DNA of 64,000 bases from Ktedonobacteria bacterium brp13 (GCA_015099395.1 AP024096.1:310001-374000), one strand, 5' to 3'. Shown: positions 17,861-27,356, counted from the stretch's first letter. Program-made: numbers and translations. Notes: a model not told the origin generated them from the letters alone.

Positions 17861-18477
17861 CTCTAACCTCCAGAGTGTATAAGAACAATACTTCCAACAG
17901 CAACAATAGCACATATAGCAACCACTCCACTGCGTAATTGTCGCCACCCGAATGCATGTGTCATAAGACTTTTACGACCCTGGCATCCTTTATATGTATG
18001 CAGTTTGCGAAATCAGGCGATGTCTCTCGCCCCCTCATATGAGCAGACAAGCGCAAAGCAAAAAAGAGCGTGACAAAGACTGTTTCGCTACAGAAAAGTA
18101 TTGATAAAGAGAGCTGAATAGTAGAAAAGTACTTCTACTACGAAAGTTTATTTAACCACAGACAAAGACTGTACGTCTATTTTAATAGATTGTTATTTTT
18201 TCATACCAGTACAGAGGTCTGGTAGCTGAAGCAGGAGGAGTTGCAGAGGCCTCATCGATTTTGTGATTTATACATACAAAATACATGCATACAAAATATC
18301 TGCGTTATAAAACAAAACTGTTTCGTTGCTAGATACGTTATATCTATTGAGACCTATTGGCAATCCACATAGATGGGACTGATCAGACACAGAACACACG
18401 AAGAAGTTGTTTTGGGAGGGTGCTTAGAGGATGCGTGTGTTCACCGTATTCCCTCCTCCCGGAAAGAAACTGAATTT
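17861..18477. other. Intergenic region between the divergent que operon and pseudokinase gene
   Basis: About 620 bases without a convincing gene. An exact 12-base direct repeat GACAAAGACTGT occurs at 18072-18083 and 18171-18182 (99 bases apart), and a short inverted repeat (AGTAGAA ... TTCTACT) lies near 18119-18138. No preQ1 riboswitch pattern is recognised in the queF leader. Confidence 0.45.
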
Positions 18478-19638
18478 ATGATGGAACTTTGGCTTTACTG
18501 CAAAGCTTGCAGGACCTGTCATTCAGCTGACGATAAAACTTGCGGCGCGGCCGCCCAGGATGCTCAAGGCTCAAACAGGCAAGAGGAGATATCTACGCAG
18601 CGGCTGCTACATGACCGCTATCAGTCTATAGGACAACTGGAGACCAGATGTACGGGAAATGTCACCTGGGGGAAAGACCTGTTGACTGATGATGCTATTG
18701 TTGTTATCAAAGAGATCGCACTCTCCACTCTTGCGCCACGCTCACCCCAGACAACAACTAGCACACCATCTGCAATACCTGTTGGTTTGCAGCACTACTT
18801 ACACCAACTCGACTCGCTCCATCATAGCGGACTCCCTCGGATGCGTGATGCGTTTAGCGAAAATGAACACCTCTATATGATTATCGATTATATCGACGGC
18901 AAGACACTAGAAGAATATTGCCAGCCAGAGGCGGGAAGATTGGCACAGACCGGGAGCCGTCCGCTCCCCGTTGAAGAAGTGCTAGATATCGGTATTCAAC
19001 TCTGCTCACTTCTGAGCTATCTTCATCAGCAAAGCCCTGCCATTACAGTAAAGGAGCTCCACCCATCGACCCTGCTGCGCTCAGCCAATGGGCATATATC
19101 TTTTATCGGGCTGTATACATCCGCAAGCTTACAGGCGCAAACCCGGCAGCAGAGCAGTCCTGCTCACACAAAACAACGCGGCTACTATGCACCAGAGCTT
19201 TCGCGTCCCTCACATGTGCAGAACAGCGCGACGATACAATCGGATATCTACAGTCTGGGGGTACTCCTTCACCAACTCTATACAGGCTATGATCCCAACG
19301 AGTCACCCTACAATTTTGCACCGTTGCGCACCTTGCATAATCCCGCACTGGAAGCACTTGATCATCTCATACAGTGCATGGTACAGATCAAGTGCGAACA
19401 ACGTCCCCGCAGCATACATGAAGTGGAGTATGCACTCTGCCAGATTCAACGCGGCTATGCCATAGCCCATGCAGAGATTATCGAAGCCTTAGCGCCCTAC
19501 GAGGCAGCGCTGGATACGCCCCAGCTTACCATTGTGAAAGACAGCACCAGTACGAAACAATGGAATAGATTGCAGAAGCAACGCTCTGAGATAGCAGATT
19601 CATTCATGCTGATCAATAAAGAGAGAGAAGAGAGGTAA
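18478..19638 (+). CDS. Protein kinase-like protein, probable pseudokinase
   Basis: This protein has a short Cys motif at the N-terminus (YCKACRTCHSADDKTCG, possibly a zinc ribbon) and a Ser/Thr-kinase fold. The VAIK-type lysine is kept (VVIKEI, ~residue 77) and the C-lobe motifs APE (YYAPEL) and DIYSLGVLLHQLYTG are clear. But the catalytic loop reads VKELHPSTLL where HRDLKPxN is expected, and the DFG position reads FIG. The catalytic Asp, the loop Lys and Asn, and the metal Asp are all gone. A scaffold or allosteric role is inferred. The start is uncertain: ATG 18478 has a weak SD; an ATG at 18373 would add 35 residues and has none. Three PP2C genes lie in the same region. Confidence 0.8.
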   Translation: MMELWLYCKACRTCHSADDKTCGAAAQDAQGSNRQEEISTQRLLHDRYQSIGQLETRCTGNVTWGKDLLTDDAIVVIKEIALSTLAPRSPQTTTSTPSAIPVGLQHYLHQLDSLHHSGLPRMRDAFSENEHLYMIIDYIDGKTLEEYCQPEAGRLAQTGSRPLPVEEVLDIGIQLCSLLSYLHQQSPAITVKELHPSTLLRSANGHISFIGLYTSASLQAQTRQQSSPAHTKQRGYYAPELSRPSHVQNSATIQSDIYSLGVLLHQLYTGYDPNESPYNFAPLRTLHNPALEALDHLIQCMVQIKCEQRPRSIHEVEYALCQIQRGYAIAHAEIIEALAPYEAALDTPQLTIVKDSTSTKQWNRLQKQRSEIADSFMLINKEREER

Positions 19639-19687
19639 GAGAGGTAAGCTCGTCTCTCTTCTCTCTTCTCTCTCTTTATTGATCAGC
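19608..19687 (+). terminator. 27-bp perfect inverted repeat overlapping the pseudokinase 3' end
   Basis: The left arm (19608-19634) covers the last codons of the gene and the right arm (19661-19687) is its exact reverse complement, with a 26-base spacer carrying the stop codon. As RNA it would fold into a long hairpin that could terminate transcription or separate the kinase-like gene from the cellulase gene 96 bases on. Confidence 0.6.
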
Positions 19688-19782
19688 TAAATTAAAGCAT
19701 ACAAGTATATCCAATCCACAAAAGTAGACTATGAGCCGATATATCTCTCTATGTACAGTCTGTTAGAGAAAGAGAGAGATAA

Positions 19783-20982
19783 GTGAAATCGTTAGTACTT
19801 TTACGACGATGTCTGGTGCTTGTACCACTACTCTTTTATAGTGTAGTAATTATTCAATTACCAGACACAAGAGCGTATGCTGAAGGTGGCACATACGCTA
19901 CAGATGAAAATGGCACCATCGCTGCTGCCGAAACTACAGCGAGTATATTCCCACCTTACAATGTAGCAAGTGGGAATCAGATAGGGATAGGGGTCCATGT
20001 AGCAGGCAATCATCTGCTGAATCAAAACAACCAGATCATCCAATTGCGAGGAGTGAATCGTTCGGGAACTGAATATATGTGTACCGGCGATAATGGCATC
20101 TTTGATGGTCCGAATGATCCAGCATCGATAGACGCGATGCTATCCTGGCGTATCAATGTTGTGCGTGTTCCACTCAATGAGGATTGCTGGTTAGGTATTA
20201 ACGGACTCCCCTCGGCAGGCTATTCAGCAATGACATACCGGCAAGCGATTAGCAGTTATGTCAATCTGCTCAACGCGAAGAAGCTGCTAGTGATCCTCGA
20301 CCTGCACTGGAATGCTCCTGGCACCCTACAGTCAAAGGGCCAGCAGATCATGCCAGACATGGATCATGCACCAGCCTTCTGGAACTCGGTTGCAAATACC
20401 TTCAAGAACAATGCAGCGGTCATCTTTGATCTCTATAATGAGCCCCATCCTATAAACTGGACCTGCTGGAACGTTGGTAGTGCAGCGCCATCAAAGTATC
20501 CATGTAGCGATGTCAATTTTCAAGTCGCTGGTATGCAGACACTGCTCAACGTGGTTCGTGCAGCGGGAGCAGGCAATACTGTTATGGTGGGAGGTTTAAG
20601 CTGGGCCAACGATCTGAGTAACTGGCTGGCACACCGACCGTATGACCCCTATAACAATACAATGGCAGCCTTTCATCTCTATAATTTCAATGCCTGTATT
20701 GACGAGGTGTGTTGGAACAAGAACCTCGTCCCTATCCTGGCACACAATCCCATAACGATCGGTGAACTGGGTGAGAATGACTGCCAGTCGACCTTTGTAG
20801 TCCCTGCTATGCAATGGCTTGATCAACATAACGCGGGCTATCTCGGATGGTCCTGGAACACAAATGATTGCAAAGGTTTCCCTTCATTGGTCTCTGATTA
20901 TAATGGGACGCCAACACCCTTTGGACTTGGCTTTAAAAATCATTTTATCTCTGTAGCTAACTCTGGACATGCTGTGAACTAA
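19783..20982 (+). CDS. Secreted glycoside hydrolase family 5 cellulase
   Basis: This 399-aa protein starts at GTG and has a signal peptide (MKSLVLLRRCLVLVPLLFYS). The GH5 fold is clear: LRGVNRSGTEYMC, NVVRVPLNEDCW, VILDLHWN, the acid/base Glu in DLYNEPHP, and the nucleophile Glu in ITIGELGEND, with LGWSWNTNDC at the end. It should cleave beta-1,4-glucans or related polymers outside the cell; no binding module is attached. Its last 26 bases overlap the convergent PP2C gene. No LacI-type palindrome is found upstream. Confidence 0.92.
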   Translation: MKSLVLLRRCLVLVPLLFYSVVIIQLPDTRAYAEGGTYATDENGTIAAAETTASIFPPYNVASGNQIGIGVHVAGNHLLNQNNQIIQLRGVNRSGTEYMCTGDNGIFDGPNDPASIDAMLSWRINVVRVPLNEDCWLGINGLPSAGYSAMTYRQAISSYVNLLNAKKLLVILDLHWNAPGTLQSKGQQIMPDMDHAPAFWNSVANTFKNNAAVIFDLYNEPHPINWTCWNVGSAAPSKYPCSDVNFQVAGMQTLLNVVRAAGAGNTVMVGGLSWANDLSNWLAHRPYDPYNNTMAAFHLYNFNACIDEVCWNKNLVPILAHNPITIGELGENDCQSTFVVPAMQWLDQHNAGYLGWSWNTNDCKGFPSLVSDYNGTPTPFGLGFKNHFISVANSGHAVN

Positions 20983-22831
20983 GGGCTGGATGCTGGGCCA
21001 GGCGAACCACTACGACGCTTATGTTATCCGCACCGCCAGAACTAAGGGCAGCACGTACAAGTTGTGTACATAAGAGACTGGGACTATGGGCAGAGGTCGC
21101 GATGATTCTTTCAAGTTCACCATCACGTAACATCTCCCATAGTCCGTCAGAGCAGAGCAGCAGGATATCATCGGCCTGCAACGGAACCACAAAGGTATCC
21201 ATCTCAACACTAGCATGCTCTCCCAGACAGCGATAGATCTGGTTGCGCTTGGGATGGGTATAGACATCATCGCGCGTAATCAGGCCATTCTCAACCATTC
21301 GTGCCACCACTGAATGGTCGCGCGTCACTTGCTGCAATCCCTCGCTACGACGATAGAGATAGGTTCGACTATCGCCGACATTCGCCACATAGGCAGTTGT
21401 ACCTACGATCAAAGCAGACGTTACTGTCGTTCCCATCATCCCCTCGATCACACGGTTCTGCTGGTAGAGGGAGAGATTGGCACGATGCACGCCATCCTTG
21501 AGCATGTCAACGAAGAGAGTCTCTTCTTCTCTGGCACTACTACCACTGACATCACGCAAGAGCGTCGGCACCACGACATCACTCAGAGCACGAATCGCGC
21601 TGCGGCTGGCCTCACGTCCGTTTACATGCCCTCCCATGCCATCCGCGATAATGAAAAGGCCAGCAGGCTTCGAGCCGCTATCGGTAATGCGCATCCCTTG
21701 AATGACAAAGAGGCTATCCTCGTTGGGAGCATCCTTGCGTGCGATACCAGGATCGATACCGATCCCAACCACCAGGCGTAGAGGGACCTCGCTATCAGAG
21801 CCTGGATCAGCATTCATAGCTGATTGGGAGGGAACAGGCTCTTCCTCTAGCACATCCTGTTCACCCCAGATGGCTAATGTAGCATTGCGCGAGATCGACT
21901 CTGGCGTATGTAGCGGCAAGACCATCTCGGCTGAGATATCGCCAAGATCGTCCAACTCTTCAAGCTCTGTCCGATCAAGCATAGCGGGCATAGCAGACGT
22001 GTCGGACGTGCCAGGCTCCTCCTCATTGCCGATAAACTGCGCATCGGCAAAATCTGCAAGCTCCTCATCTGTAGTCTGCAATGACGTCATAGGATCATCG
22101 TCGACGTCCTGCACAGGATTCACGATATGCAAGCGCTGGCGCATTGGTCTCGATGAACGCGCTGCGTCTGGGAAGAAAGAGGTCATAACCTCTTCAGGCT
22201 CATGCGTTGCCGGGCGAGTCGGGAAGCTAGAGAGATCTGTCTGGAGATGAGACGGCACAGGATATGAGAGACCAGGGAATGCGTTGATCGTCTCACCAGC
22301 AACCTTGCGCATGTTATACGCGTTGGGCTGCATAGTCTGCGCCATCGGCGCGCGCTGAGGCGGACGCTGTAGTGTACGAGCGGGAGAACGTACTGGTGCA
22401 GAGCGTGGAGGGGCAACAGGAGCAGGAGGAGCAACCTGTTGATACTGCTCTTCTTCCTCTTGCGTCTTAAAGTCATGCTCTGCAAGGATCTCCGCTACAC
22501 GCAGTTCTTCTTGCAACTTCTGCCGTGAATGGTTGTCCTGCCAGAGATGGAACGCCACCTTTAGTATGAGATAGATGATAACCACCCACAATATGAGCAG
22601 GGATAGAGATAGCAGGCACAATCCGACCAGTGAGGGCAACACAGCCAGACCTCGCGCACGCCAGAGCTGTGGCAACTGGGGAACGATCTGCGCCAGAAAA
22701 CGCCAGGCCCAGGGAGGAAAACCACCGGCAAGACCAGTAATAAGAAGGGCATCAATGGCCAACCCGATCAGGGCCGCAATCTTCACCCGGCGATATTGTC
22801 TATAGGCTGCCTTTATCTTTTCACTTATCAT
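20957..22831 (-). CDS. Membrane-anchored PP2C-type Ser/Thr phosphatase
   Basis: This 624-aa protein has two N-terminal transmembrane helices separated by a loop starting GGFPPWAW (residues ~20-95), a long low-complexity, Pro- and acidic-rich linker (~100-345) and a PP2C domain (~350-620). Metal-binding and core motifs are intact: NEDSLF, IADGMGGHVNG, VANVGDSRTYLY, LLLCSDGLWE and GGADNISVVVV. It dephosphorylates Ser/Thr proteins in the cytoplasm near the membrane. The GGFPP membrane part is also found at the C-terminus of the DMT transporter three genes upstream. It is last in a four-gene minus-strand cluster. Confidence 0.9.
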   Translation of the reverse strand: MISEKIKAAYRQYRRVKIAALIGLAIDALLITGLAGGFPPWAWRFLAQIVPQLPQLWRARGLAVLPSLVGLCLLSLSLLILWVVIIYLILKVAFHLWQDNHSRQKLQEELRVAEILAEHDFKTQEEEEQYQQVAPPAPVAPPRSAPVRSPARTLQRPPQRAPMAQTMQPNAYNMRKVAGETINAFPGLSYPVPSHLQTDLSSFPTRPATHEPEEVMTSFFPDAARSSRPMRQRLHIVNPVQDVDDDPMTSLQTTDEELADFADAQFIGNEEEPGTSDTSAMPAMLDRTELEELDDLGDISAEMVLPLHTPESISRNATLAIWGEQDVLEEEPVPSQSAMNADPGSDSEVPLRLVVGIGIDPGIARKDAPNEDSLFVIQGMRITDSGSKPAGLFIIADGMGGHVNGREASRSAIRALSDVVVPTLLRDVSGSSAREEETLFVDMLKDGVHRANLSLYQQNRVIEGMMGTTVTSALIVGTTAYVANVGDSRTYLYRRSEGLQQVTRDHSVVARMVENGLITRDDVYTHPKRNQIYRCLGEHASVEMDTFVVPLQADDILLLCSDGLWEMLRDGELERIIATSAHSPSLLCTQLVRAALSSGGADNISVVVVRLAQHPALSSQHVQS

Positions 22832-22922
22832 AGCTCTCTAGCTTCTCATTCTCTTATTGATTATCTCTTCACTACATACATTGATATGTATTTTAACTCC
22901 TCAAATCTCAACATTCTTCCTA

Positions 22923-23813
22923 TTATGAGCCAGTACTCAGGTTGGCAGGTGTCTCCATAAAAGAGTAGACATTCATAACAGTGCCCGGAGCAACAACGAC
23001 ACGCAGGCCAGCCTGACCATTCGTGAGATCCATATCAGAATCTACAATCTGCCATTGCGCGGGTTCCGCCTGATCACTACGCCATACTTTGGCGAAGAGC
23101 ATCACCCCTACCGCCTGAAAACGCAGAGAATAGACGCGACCAACCTGCGTGACAAAGGGTACACTGCCTAACTGCGTCGATTGTCCATTGACACGCTTGA
23201 GAATACTGAGATGACTCCCATCGATCAACGCTTTATACCAGTTATTGGGATCTTGCCAGCGCAGTACCACACCAAAGTTGACGTTATTGCCAAATTGATT
23301 AACAGAACTGCTCGCCAGCACATCTACATTGTTCTGTGCCGCTCCAAGCAGTGCATTGAGTGAACCATTTACAGCGGCTGATATCTGTCCACTAGCATTT
23401 TGAATGGCAAAGTTGTTATGCGTATTCGCATCGCCATGCCATTGTTGCCCATCCGAGGACTGACCCCAGAGCTGCTGATTGGTACGCTGAAAGGTATCCT
23501 GCGCCAGAATATTCCCTGTATTTTGGGTCTGTGCATTTTGTCCTACCTGCATTGGCTGAGACGGCCTGAGCGTCTTCTGTAGCATCTTTGACTGTCCAAC
23601 GCCAGTACCGGCCTTAGGCTTTACAGGTGCTGACCGGTTCTGCCCACCCTGCTCTAACATCTGCATCATCGGTAACGTCAATGTCTGTTGGATCGCGCCA
23701 GAGAAGAGACCAGCCAGTAAGCCTGCCAGCAAGAGCATCCCCACCACAGTCAGAAAGAGCAGGCGTTTATTGGTCCATTTATTCTCGTTTTGCATCCTCT
23801 GCATCCTCTGCAT
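22923..23813 (-). CDS. Membrane-anchored LamG-like (concanavalin-type) beta-sandwich protein
   Basis: This 296-aa protein has one N-terminal transmembrane helix (LLFLTVVGMLLLAGLLAGLF), a Gln/Thr-rich linker, then a ~175-residue domain (DTFQRTNQQLWGQSSDGQQW ... NVNFGVVLRWQDPNNWYKAL ... GQAGLRVVV) typical of LamG/DUF1080-like sandwiches that bind glycans or act as structural parts outside the membrane. The N-terminus MQRMQRMQ is encoded by three 9-base units (ATGCAGAGG, the last diverged), so three ATGs are candidate starts; the first has SD GGGGAGG at good distance. Its position between RskA-like and PP2C genes suggests a shared envelope role. Confidence 0.65.
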   Translation of the reverse strand: MQRMQRMQNENKWTNKRLLFLTVVGMLLLAGLLAGLFSGAIQQTLTLPMMQMLEQGGQNRSAPVKPKAGTGVGQSKMLQKTLRPSQPMQVGQNAQTQNTGNILAQDTFQRTNQQLWGQSSDGQQWHGDANTHNNFAIQNASGQISAAVNGSLNALLGAAQNNVDVLASSSVNQFGNNVNFGVVLRWQDPNNWYKALIDGSHLSILKRVNGQSTQLGSVPFVTQVGRVYSLRFQAVGVMLFAKVWRSDQAEPAQWQIVDSDMDLTNGQAGLRVVVAPGTVMNVYSFMETPANLSTGS

Positions 23814-23915
23814 CCTCTCAGTCCTCCCCTCTCACCCTCCTGGCGTATATCCGATATACTCACAAGAGTTTATATGATTTTTCTACAATTGGCATCTTCT
23901 ATGTACTTTATGTTT

Positions 23916-25892
23916 TTATGCATGAGCCTTAGCAGCAACGGTCTGAGAGACCAGTCCAGTTGTGTTGGGCTTGACTGGAGAGATGTCCATAGTGGCAAGG
24001 GCATTCATGTTATCATGCAACCAGCTGACACCTTCACGCATCTGGCCCGTTGTGGGATCAAGTTGACCGGCGAATGCGTTATTGATATTACCAATCATAT
24101 CGTTGAGCAGGGTTAGCGTTCCCGGCTGGCGCAACTGTGCATCACTCATAGCAACAATCTTTACGGCATCACTGTGAACTATCTTGAGCCACTGGTTAAC
24201 ATTGCTCATTGCAGCAGTAAATGCATCGATCTGCGCACGTAGCTTCTGTGGAGTGGCGTCCGCCTGTAACAGACCAAGCAGGTGTTGATCGATATGATCT
24301 AGATAGCTTGGAGGCTGCTGGTCGGGACCCATGACATTCAACAGGCCAACGCGTGCCAGACGCTCGTCTACCAATAAGGGTCCGCGTGCTGGCAGATCTT
24401 TATATACGAAGGTCGTACCATCCAGATAGGTGAGGATACGGGTCGTCTGGCGACGCACAAAACCAACATCTCTGGTATCCATCCAGGTCTCACGCATACT
24501 GGTCGACCACTCCACCAACTTGCCGGTATTGCGATAGAGCCAGGCATTCAGTCCACCTGGCAACGCTAATGAATCAAGCGTAGGGTCAGCGGCAAGCAAG
24601 TGGCGCAGATGGCTCAAGTAGCTAAAGTTCTTGGGGTTATCTGGCGACTTGATCGGTACACTACTAAACTCACTATAATACTTCCAGGCGTTAGGATCGT
24701 TCGAGGGTGCCAGCGGTGGCACGCTGGCATCCTCTTCGGTCACCAGGAAGCGCGAAGTATTGAGCAGTAGATTGTGATGCTGAGCATCACCTTTATACAG
24801 CAGTTGCGCTTTTCCCTGCGTGACGGCCAGCGTGCCCAGCGCAATCGTGATCGGATCACTCTGGCTGCGATCACCAAGCAGCCATGCATAATATTGTTTG
24901 CCAGCAGCAGGCGGCTGCAAACCCTGCAAAGAGACCAGGAACTCATCCGCAATGCCCTGGCTGCTGGTCTCATTCACTTGTTCGCTACTCACATATTCAG
25001 CATGCCCGACAATCAGGGGAGCAGCGGCAGCTCGTGGGACGTTTGAAGAAGCAAGCGACGTAGTAAGAAAGGTATGTGGCAATATCAGAAATGAACCGAT
25101 CAAGCCTAAGATAACAGCCAGCGTCAGGATCGTCGGTATCAGTGATCGACGACGCTGACGCTGTTGTGCTAGCTTCTCGCCCAACGGAGCAGTAGTAAAT
25201 GACTGCGGAGCTTGAGGCGACCCAGGAGACTGCCCCGGGAAGACCAGAGGCAGCGTTAGATTGCTAGCAGCATACTGCCGATCACTGGCAGCATACTGCT
25301 GAGCGCTATACTCATCATGCTCTTGCACGGTAGAAAATTTTAATGCAGGCTGCTCTGGCAGCGTGTGGTTGGTAAAGTAGATCGGCGGTTCCTTAGGTGG
25401 CTCTTTGGGTGGCTCCTTCTGAGACTGCTCCATCAGTATATTTGCCTGCTCCACTTTATCTACGGGCATGGGGTCCAGACGCTGCGCTTTGAGCCCATGG
25501 TGGAGCACCATGTGCGGATCGCCAAGCGGTGCAGTTATACGCTTATCAAGCGGACCGGTCGGGTGGGCAAGCGCACGTTGGCGCGTTAGAAGGCCTGCCT
25601 GCACTGCATCTGCCAGTTGATCCATCGAAGAGAAGACAGGAAAGCCGTTCTTGTTGGCCAGTAATGCACCCGGGCCGCCGTTGGGCAGCACAAAGATGAT
25701 GGTCAGGTTATAACGACGCTTGGTTAATTTCAGCAGCGTAAAATCATCAGGCCGCTGAAAGACACGCGTCTGCTCTGCCAGCATAAGAACAATCGGTTTG
25801 TGCTGACCCACGAGCACCTGAAAAAGCGCATCCCGCTCGTCATCCGGCTCTACATAGAGCACGCTAAAATCGCTTGAGTCGTTCTTCTTCAT
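23916..25892 (-). CDS. Membrane protein with Rossmann-like N-domain and RskA-like extracytoplasmic domain
   Basis: This 658-aa protein has an N-terminal alpha/beta domain (~residues 1-110, VLYVEPDDERDALFQVLVG, IVLMLAEQTRVFQ, GFPVFSSMDQLADAV) of a type I associate with Chloroflexota proteins, and a Pro-rich linker (KEPPKEPPKEPP). One transmembrane helix follows (~250-280), then a domain resembling anti-sigma-K (RskA) C-domains (~305-400: GQAEY-like start, LQPPAAGKQYYAWLLGD, ITIALGTLAV). The last ~240 residues (LSHLRHLLAADP ... LNDMIGNINNAFAGQ) are helical and unrecognised. No sigma factor is adjacent. It is probably a transmembrane sensor; mechanism unknown. Confidence 0.65.
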   Translation of the reverse strand: MKKNDSSDFSVLYVEPDDERDALFQVLVGQHKPIVLMLAEQTRVFQRPDDFTLLKLTKRRYNLTIIFVLPNGGPGALLANKNGFPVFSSMDQLADAVQAGLLTRQRALAHPTGPLDKRITAPLGDPHMVLHHGLKAQRLDPMPVDKVEQANILMEQSQKEPPKEPPKEPPIYFTNHTLPEQPALKFSTVQEHDEYSAQQYAASDRQYAASNLTLPLVFPGQSPGSPQAPQSFTTAPLGEKLAQQRQRRRSLIPTILTLAVILGLIGSFLILPHTFLTTSLASSNVPRAAAAPLIVGHAEYVSSEQVNETSSQGIADEFLVSLQGLQPPAAGKQYYAWLLGDRSQSDPITIALGTLAVTQGKAQLLYKGDAQHHNLLLNTSRFLVTEEDASVPPLAPSNDPNAWKYYSEFSSVPIKSPDNPKNFSYLSHLRHLLAADPTLDSLALPGGLNAWLYRNTGKLVEWSTSMRETWMDTRDVGFVRRQTTRILTYLDGTTFVYKDLPARGPLLVDERLARVGLLNVMGPDQQPPSYLDHIDQHLLGLLQADATPQKLRAQIDAFTAAMSNVNQWLKIVHSDAVKIVAMSDAQLRQPGTLTLLNDMIGNINNAFAGQLDPTTGQMREGVSWLHDNMNALATMDISPVKPNTTGLVSQTVAAKAHA

Positions 25893-25925
25893 TTATTGCT
25901 TCCCCCACTGCTAATAAACAGATAC

Positions 25926-27356
25926 TTACCATACAGGTAACCGCTTCCGAGCAGGTACATGTGTCGGAGCCTCATAAAATTGATCATGTTCAGGATCCAG
26001 GTGAGCCAGACGTACCGGACGATGACGACATAGCGCAGGTTGTTGCTCAGACCAGCCCTTCTCCCACGGCTCCTGCTCCTGCTCTCTGGGAACCGCTGGC
26101 AGATGTGCAGAGTAGCCTGTCTGCCAGAGAGTACGCATCTCGTGTTCGATGACAACCGGTGGTTCAGTCAACAGTTTGTTGAGGACTCGGTAGAGGGTCA
26201 CGCCCACAATCGTGACCAGCGTACCCCAGGCAAGCAGCCAGCAGAGCGACTGTGCCAATAGCAGACCGACCATGAAACCCTGACCCTGCTGCACGAGACT
26301 CGTCAATTGAGGCCAATGCTGATACAGTTGACTCCAGGCCGCTGGCGGAAAACCACCCAGACGATAGACCAGAAACATGCCCAGACCACAGCAGAGCAGC
26401 GGATAGACCAGCGCATTAAACCAGGATAGCCTGCGAGCAGCCAGATTCTCGGTAAAGAGCGCCATCTGTCCCTGGCGAACAGTACGCAGCGGACGCTCCA
26501 TAGTGCTCCAGGTATGGATCACCAGGCCAACTACCACCAGCACACCACCCAGATAGCCGTTGAGAGGTAGTACCTCGTGCAGATAGAAGTATGCCAGCAG
26601 CGCACCCAGAACAGGCTCTAGAATCGAGATAAATGAGACCGTAATTGGCGAGATATAACGCTGCAAAAAGACCGTAATCAGCGTTGGCAGGAAGATCGTG
26701 CCCAGACCGATATAGAGCATCACCCAGCTATCGTGCGGCCAATCAAAGTGCGAAACATGCCAGTCACCAAAGAGCAGCGCGATAAGATTGGCCCACAACG
26801 CCATCGTCAAAAGCTCTACACCACAGAGCGGCCAATAGGCGGACGGATCTTTCTGCTCACGATCTGCGAGAAAGATATAGAAGGTACAGAAGAGACCACC
26901 AATAAACGCGATCAACGCCCCCCGTGCACCACCCATCGAAGCATTCGCCATCAACAGGACCGCACCACCAACAGAGATAAGCCCGGCGATCCACGTCATC
27001 TTCCCGATCTTCTGCCGCAAGACCAACCAGGTAAAAATTGCCGCCAGTAAACCATTGAGCGACGGAAAGAACGCCGTCCCCGTCGCACTGTTATATTTCA
27101 AGGCCACAGCCAGTGTAAACAGTCCCAGACAGAGACAACTCCCCAGCGCAAAACCACTCTTCACCGCCTCACGTGTGATATGACGCCATGAACATGCGAG
27201 AATACAGACGGCAGGAGGAATCAACGTCAGCATCGTAAAGAATGTAAACACGATTGGATCAACACGTCCCAGGGCTCCTTTTGCCAGCGAGTAATAGGAT
27301 CCATAAAGGAATGTATTGAGCACAAAAGCGCAGATTGCTAGCGTCTTCAGCTTCAT
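25926..27356 (-). CDS. DMT/EamA-family transporter with C-terminal GGFPP membrane module
   Basis: I start this 476-aa protein at ATG 27354-27356 (MKLKTLAICAF) behind a purine-rich SD; an upstream start lacks one. Residues ~1-300 are ten transmembrane helices of the drug/metabolite transporter fold with two EamA repeats (NSATGTAFFPSLNGLLAAIF, SFISILEPVLGALLAYFYLHE). Residues ~320-410 add two helices around VYRLGGFPPAAWSQLYQ, closely resembling the N-terminus of the PP2C three genes downstream. A ~70-residue polar tail follows. The extra module is not part of normal EamA proteins. It heads the four-gene cluster. Confidence 0.8.
   Translation of the reverse strand: MKLKTLAICAFVLNTFLYGSYYSLAKGALGRVDPIVFTFFTMLTLIPPAVCILACSWRHITREAVKSGFALGSCLCLGLFTLAVALKYNSATGTAFFPSLNGLLAAIFTWLVLRQKIGKMTWIAGLISVGGAVLLMANASMGGARGALIAFIGGLFCTFYIFLADREQKDPSAYWPLCGVELLTMALWANLIALLFGDWHVSHFDWPHDSWVMLYIGLGTIFLPTLITVFLQRYISPITVSFISILEPVLGALLAYFYLHEVLPLNGYLGGVLVVVGLVIHTWSTMERPLRTVRQGQMALFTENLAARRLSWFNALVYPLLCCGLGMFLVYRLGGFPPAAWSQLYQHWPQLTSLVQQGQGFMVGLLLAQSLCWLLAWGTLVTIVGVTLYRVLNKLLTEPPVVIEHEMRTLWQTGYSAHLPAVPREQEQEPWEKGWSEQQPALCRHRPVRLAHLDPEHDQFYEAPTHVPARKRLPVW

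Noticed and set aside
17861..18200. Possible preQ1 riboswitch before queF
   Set aside because: No preQ1 class I or II pattern with the required A-rich tail and pseudoknot is recognisable by eye.
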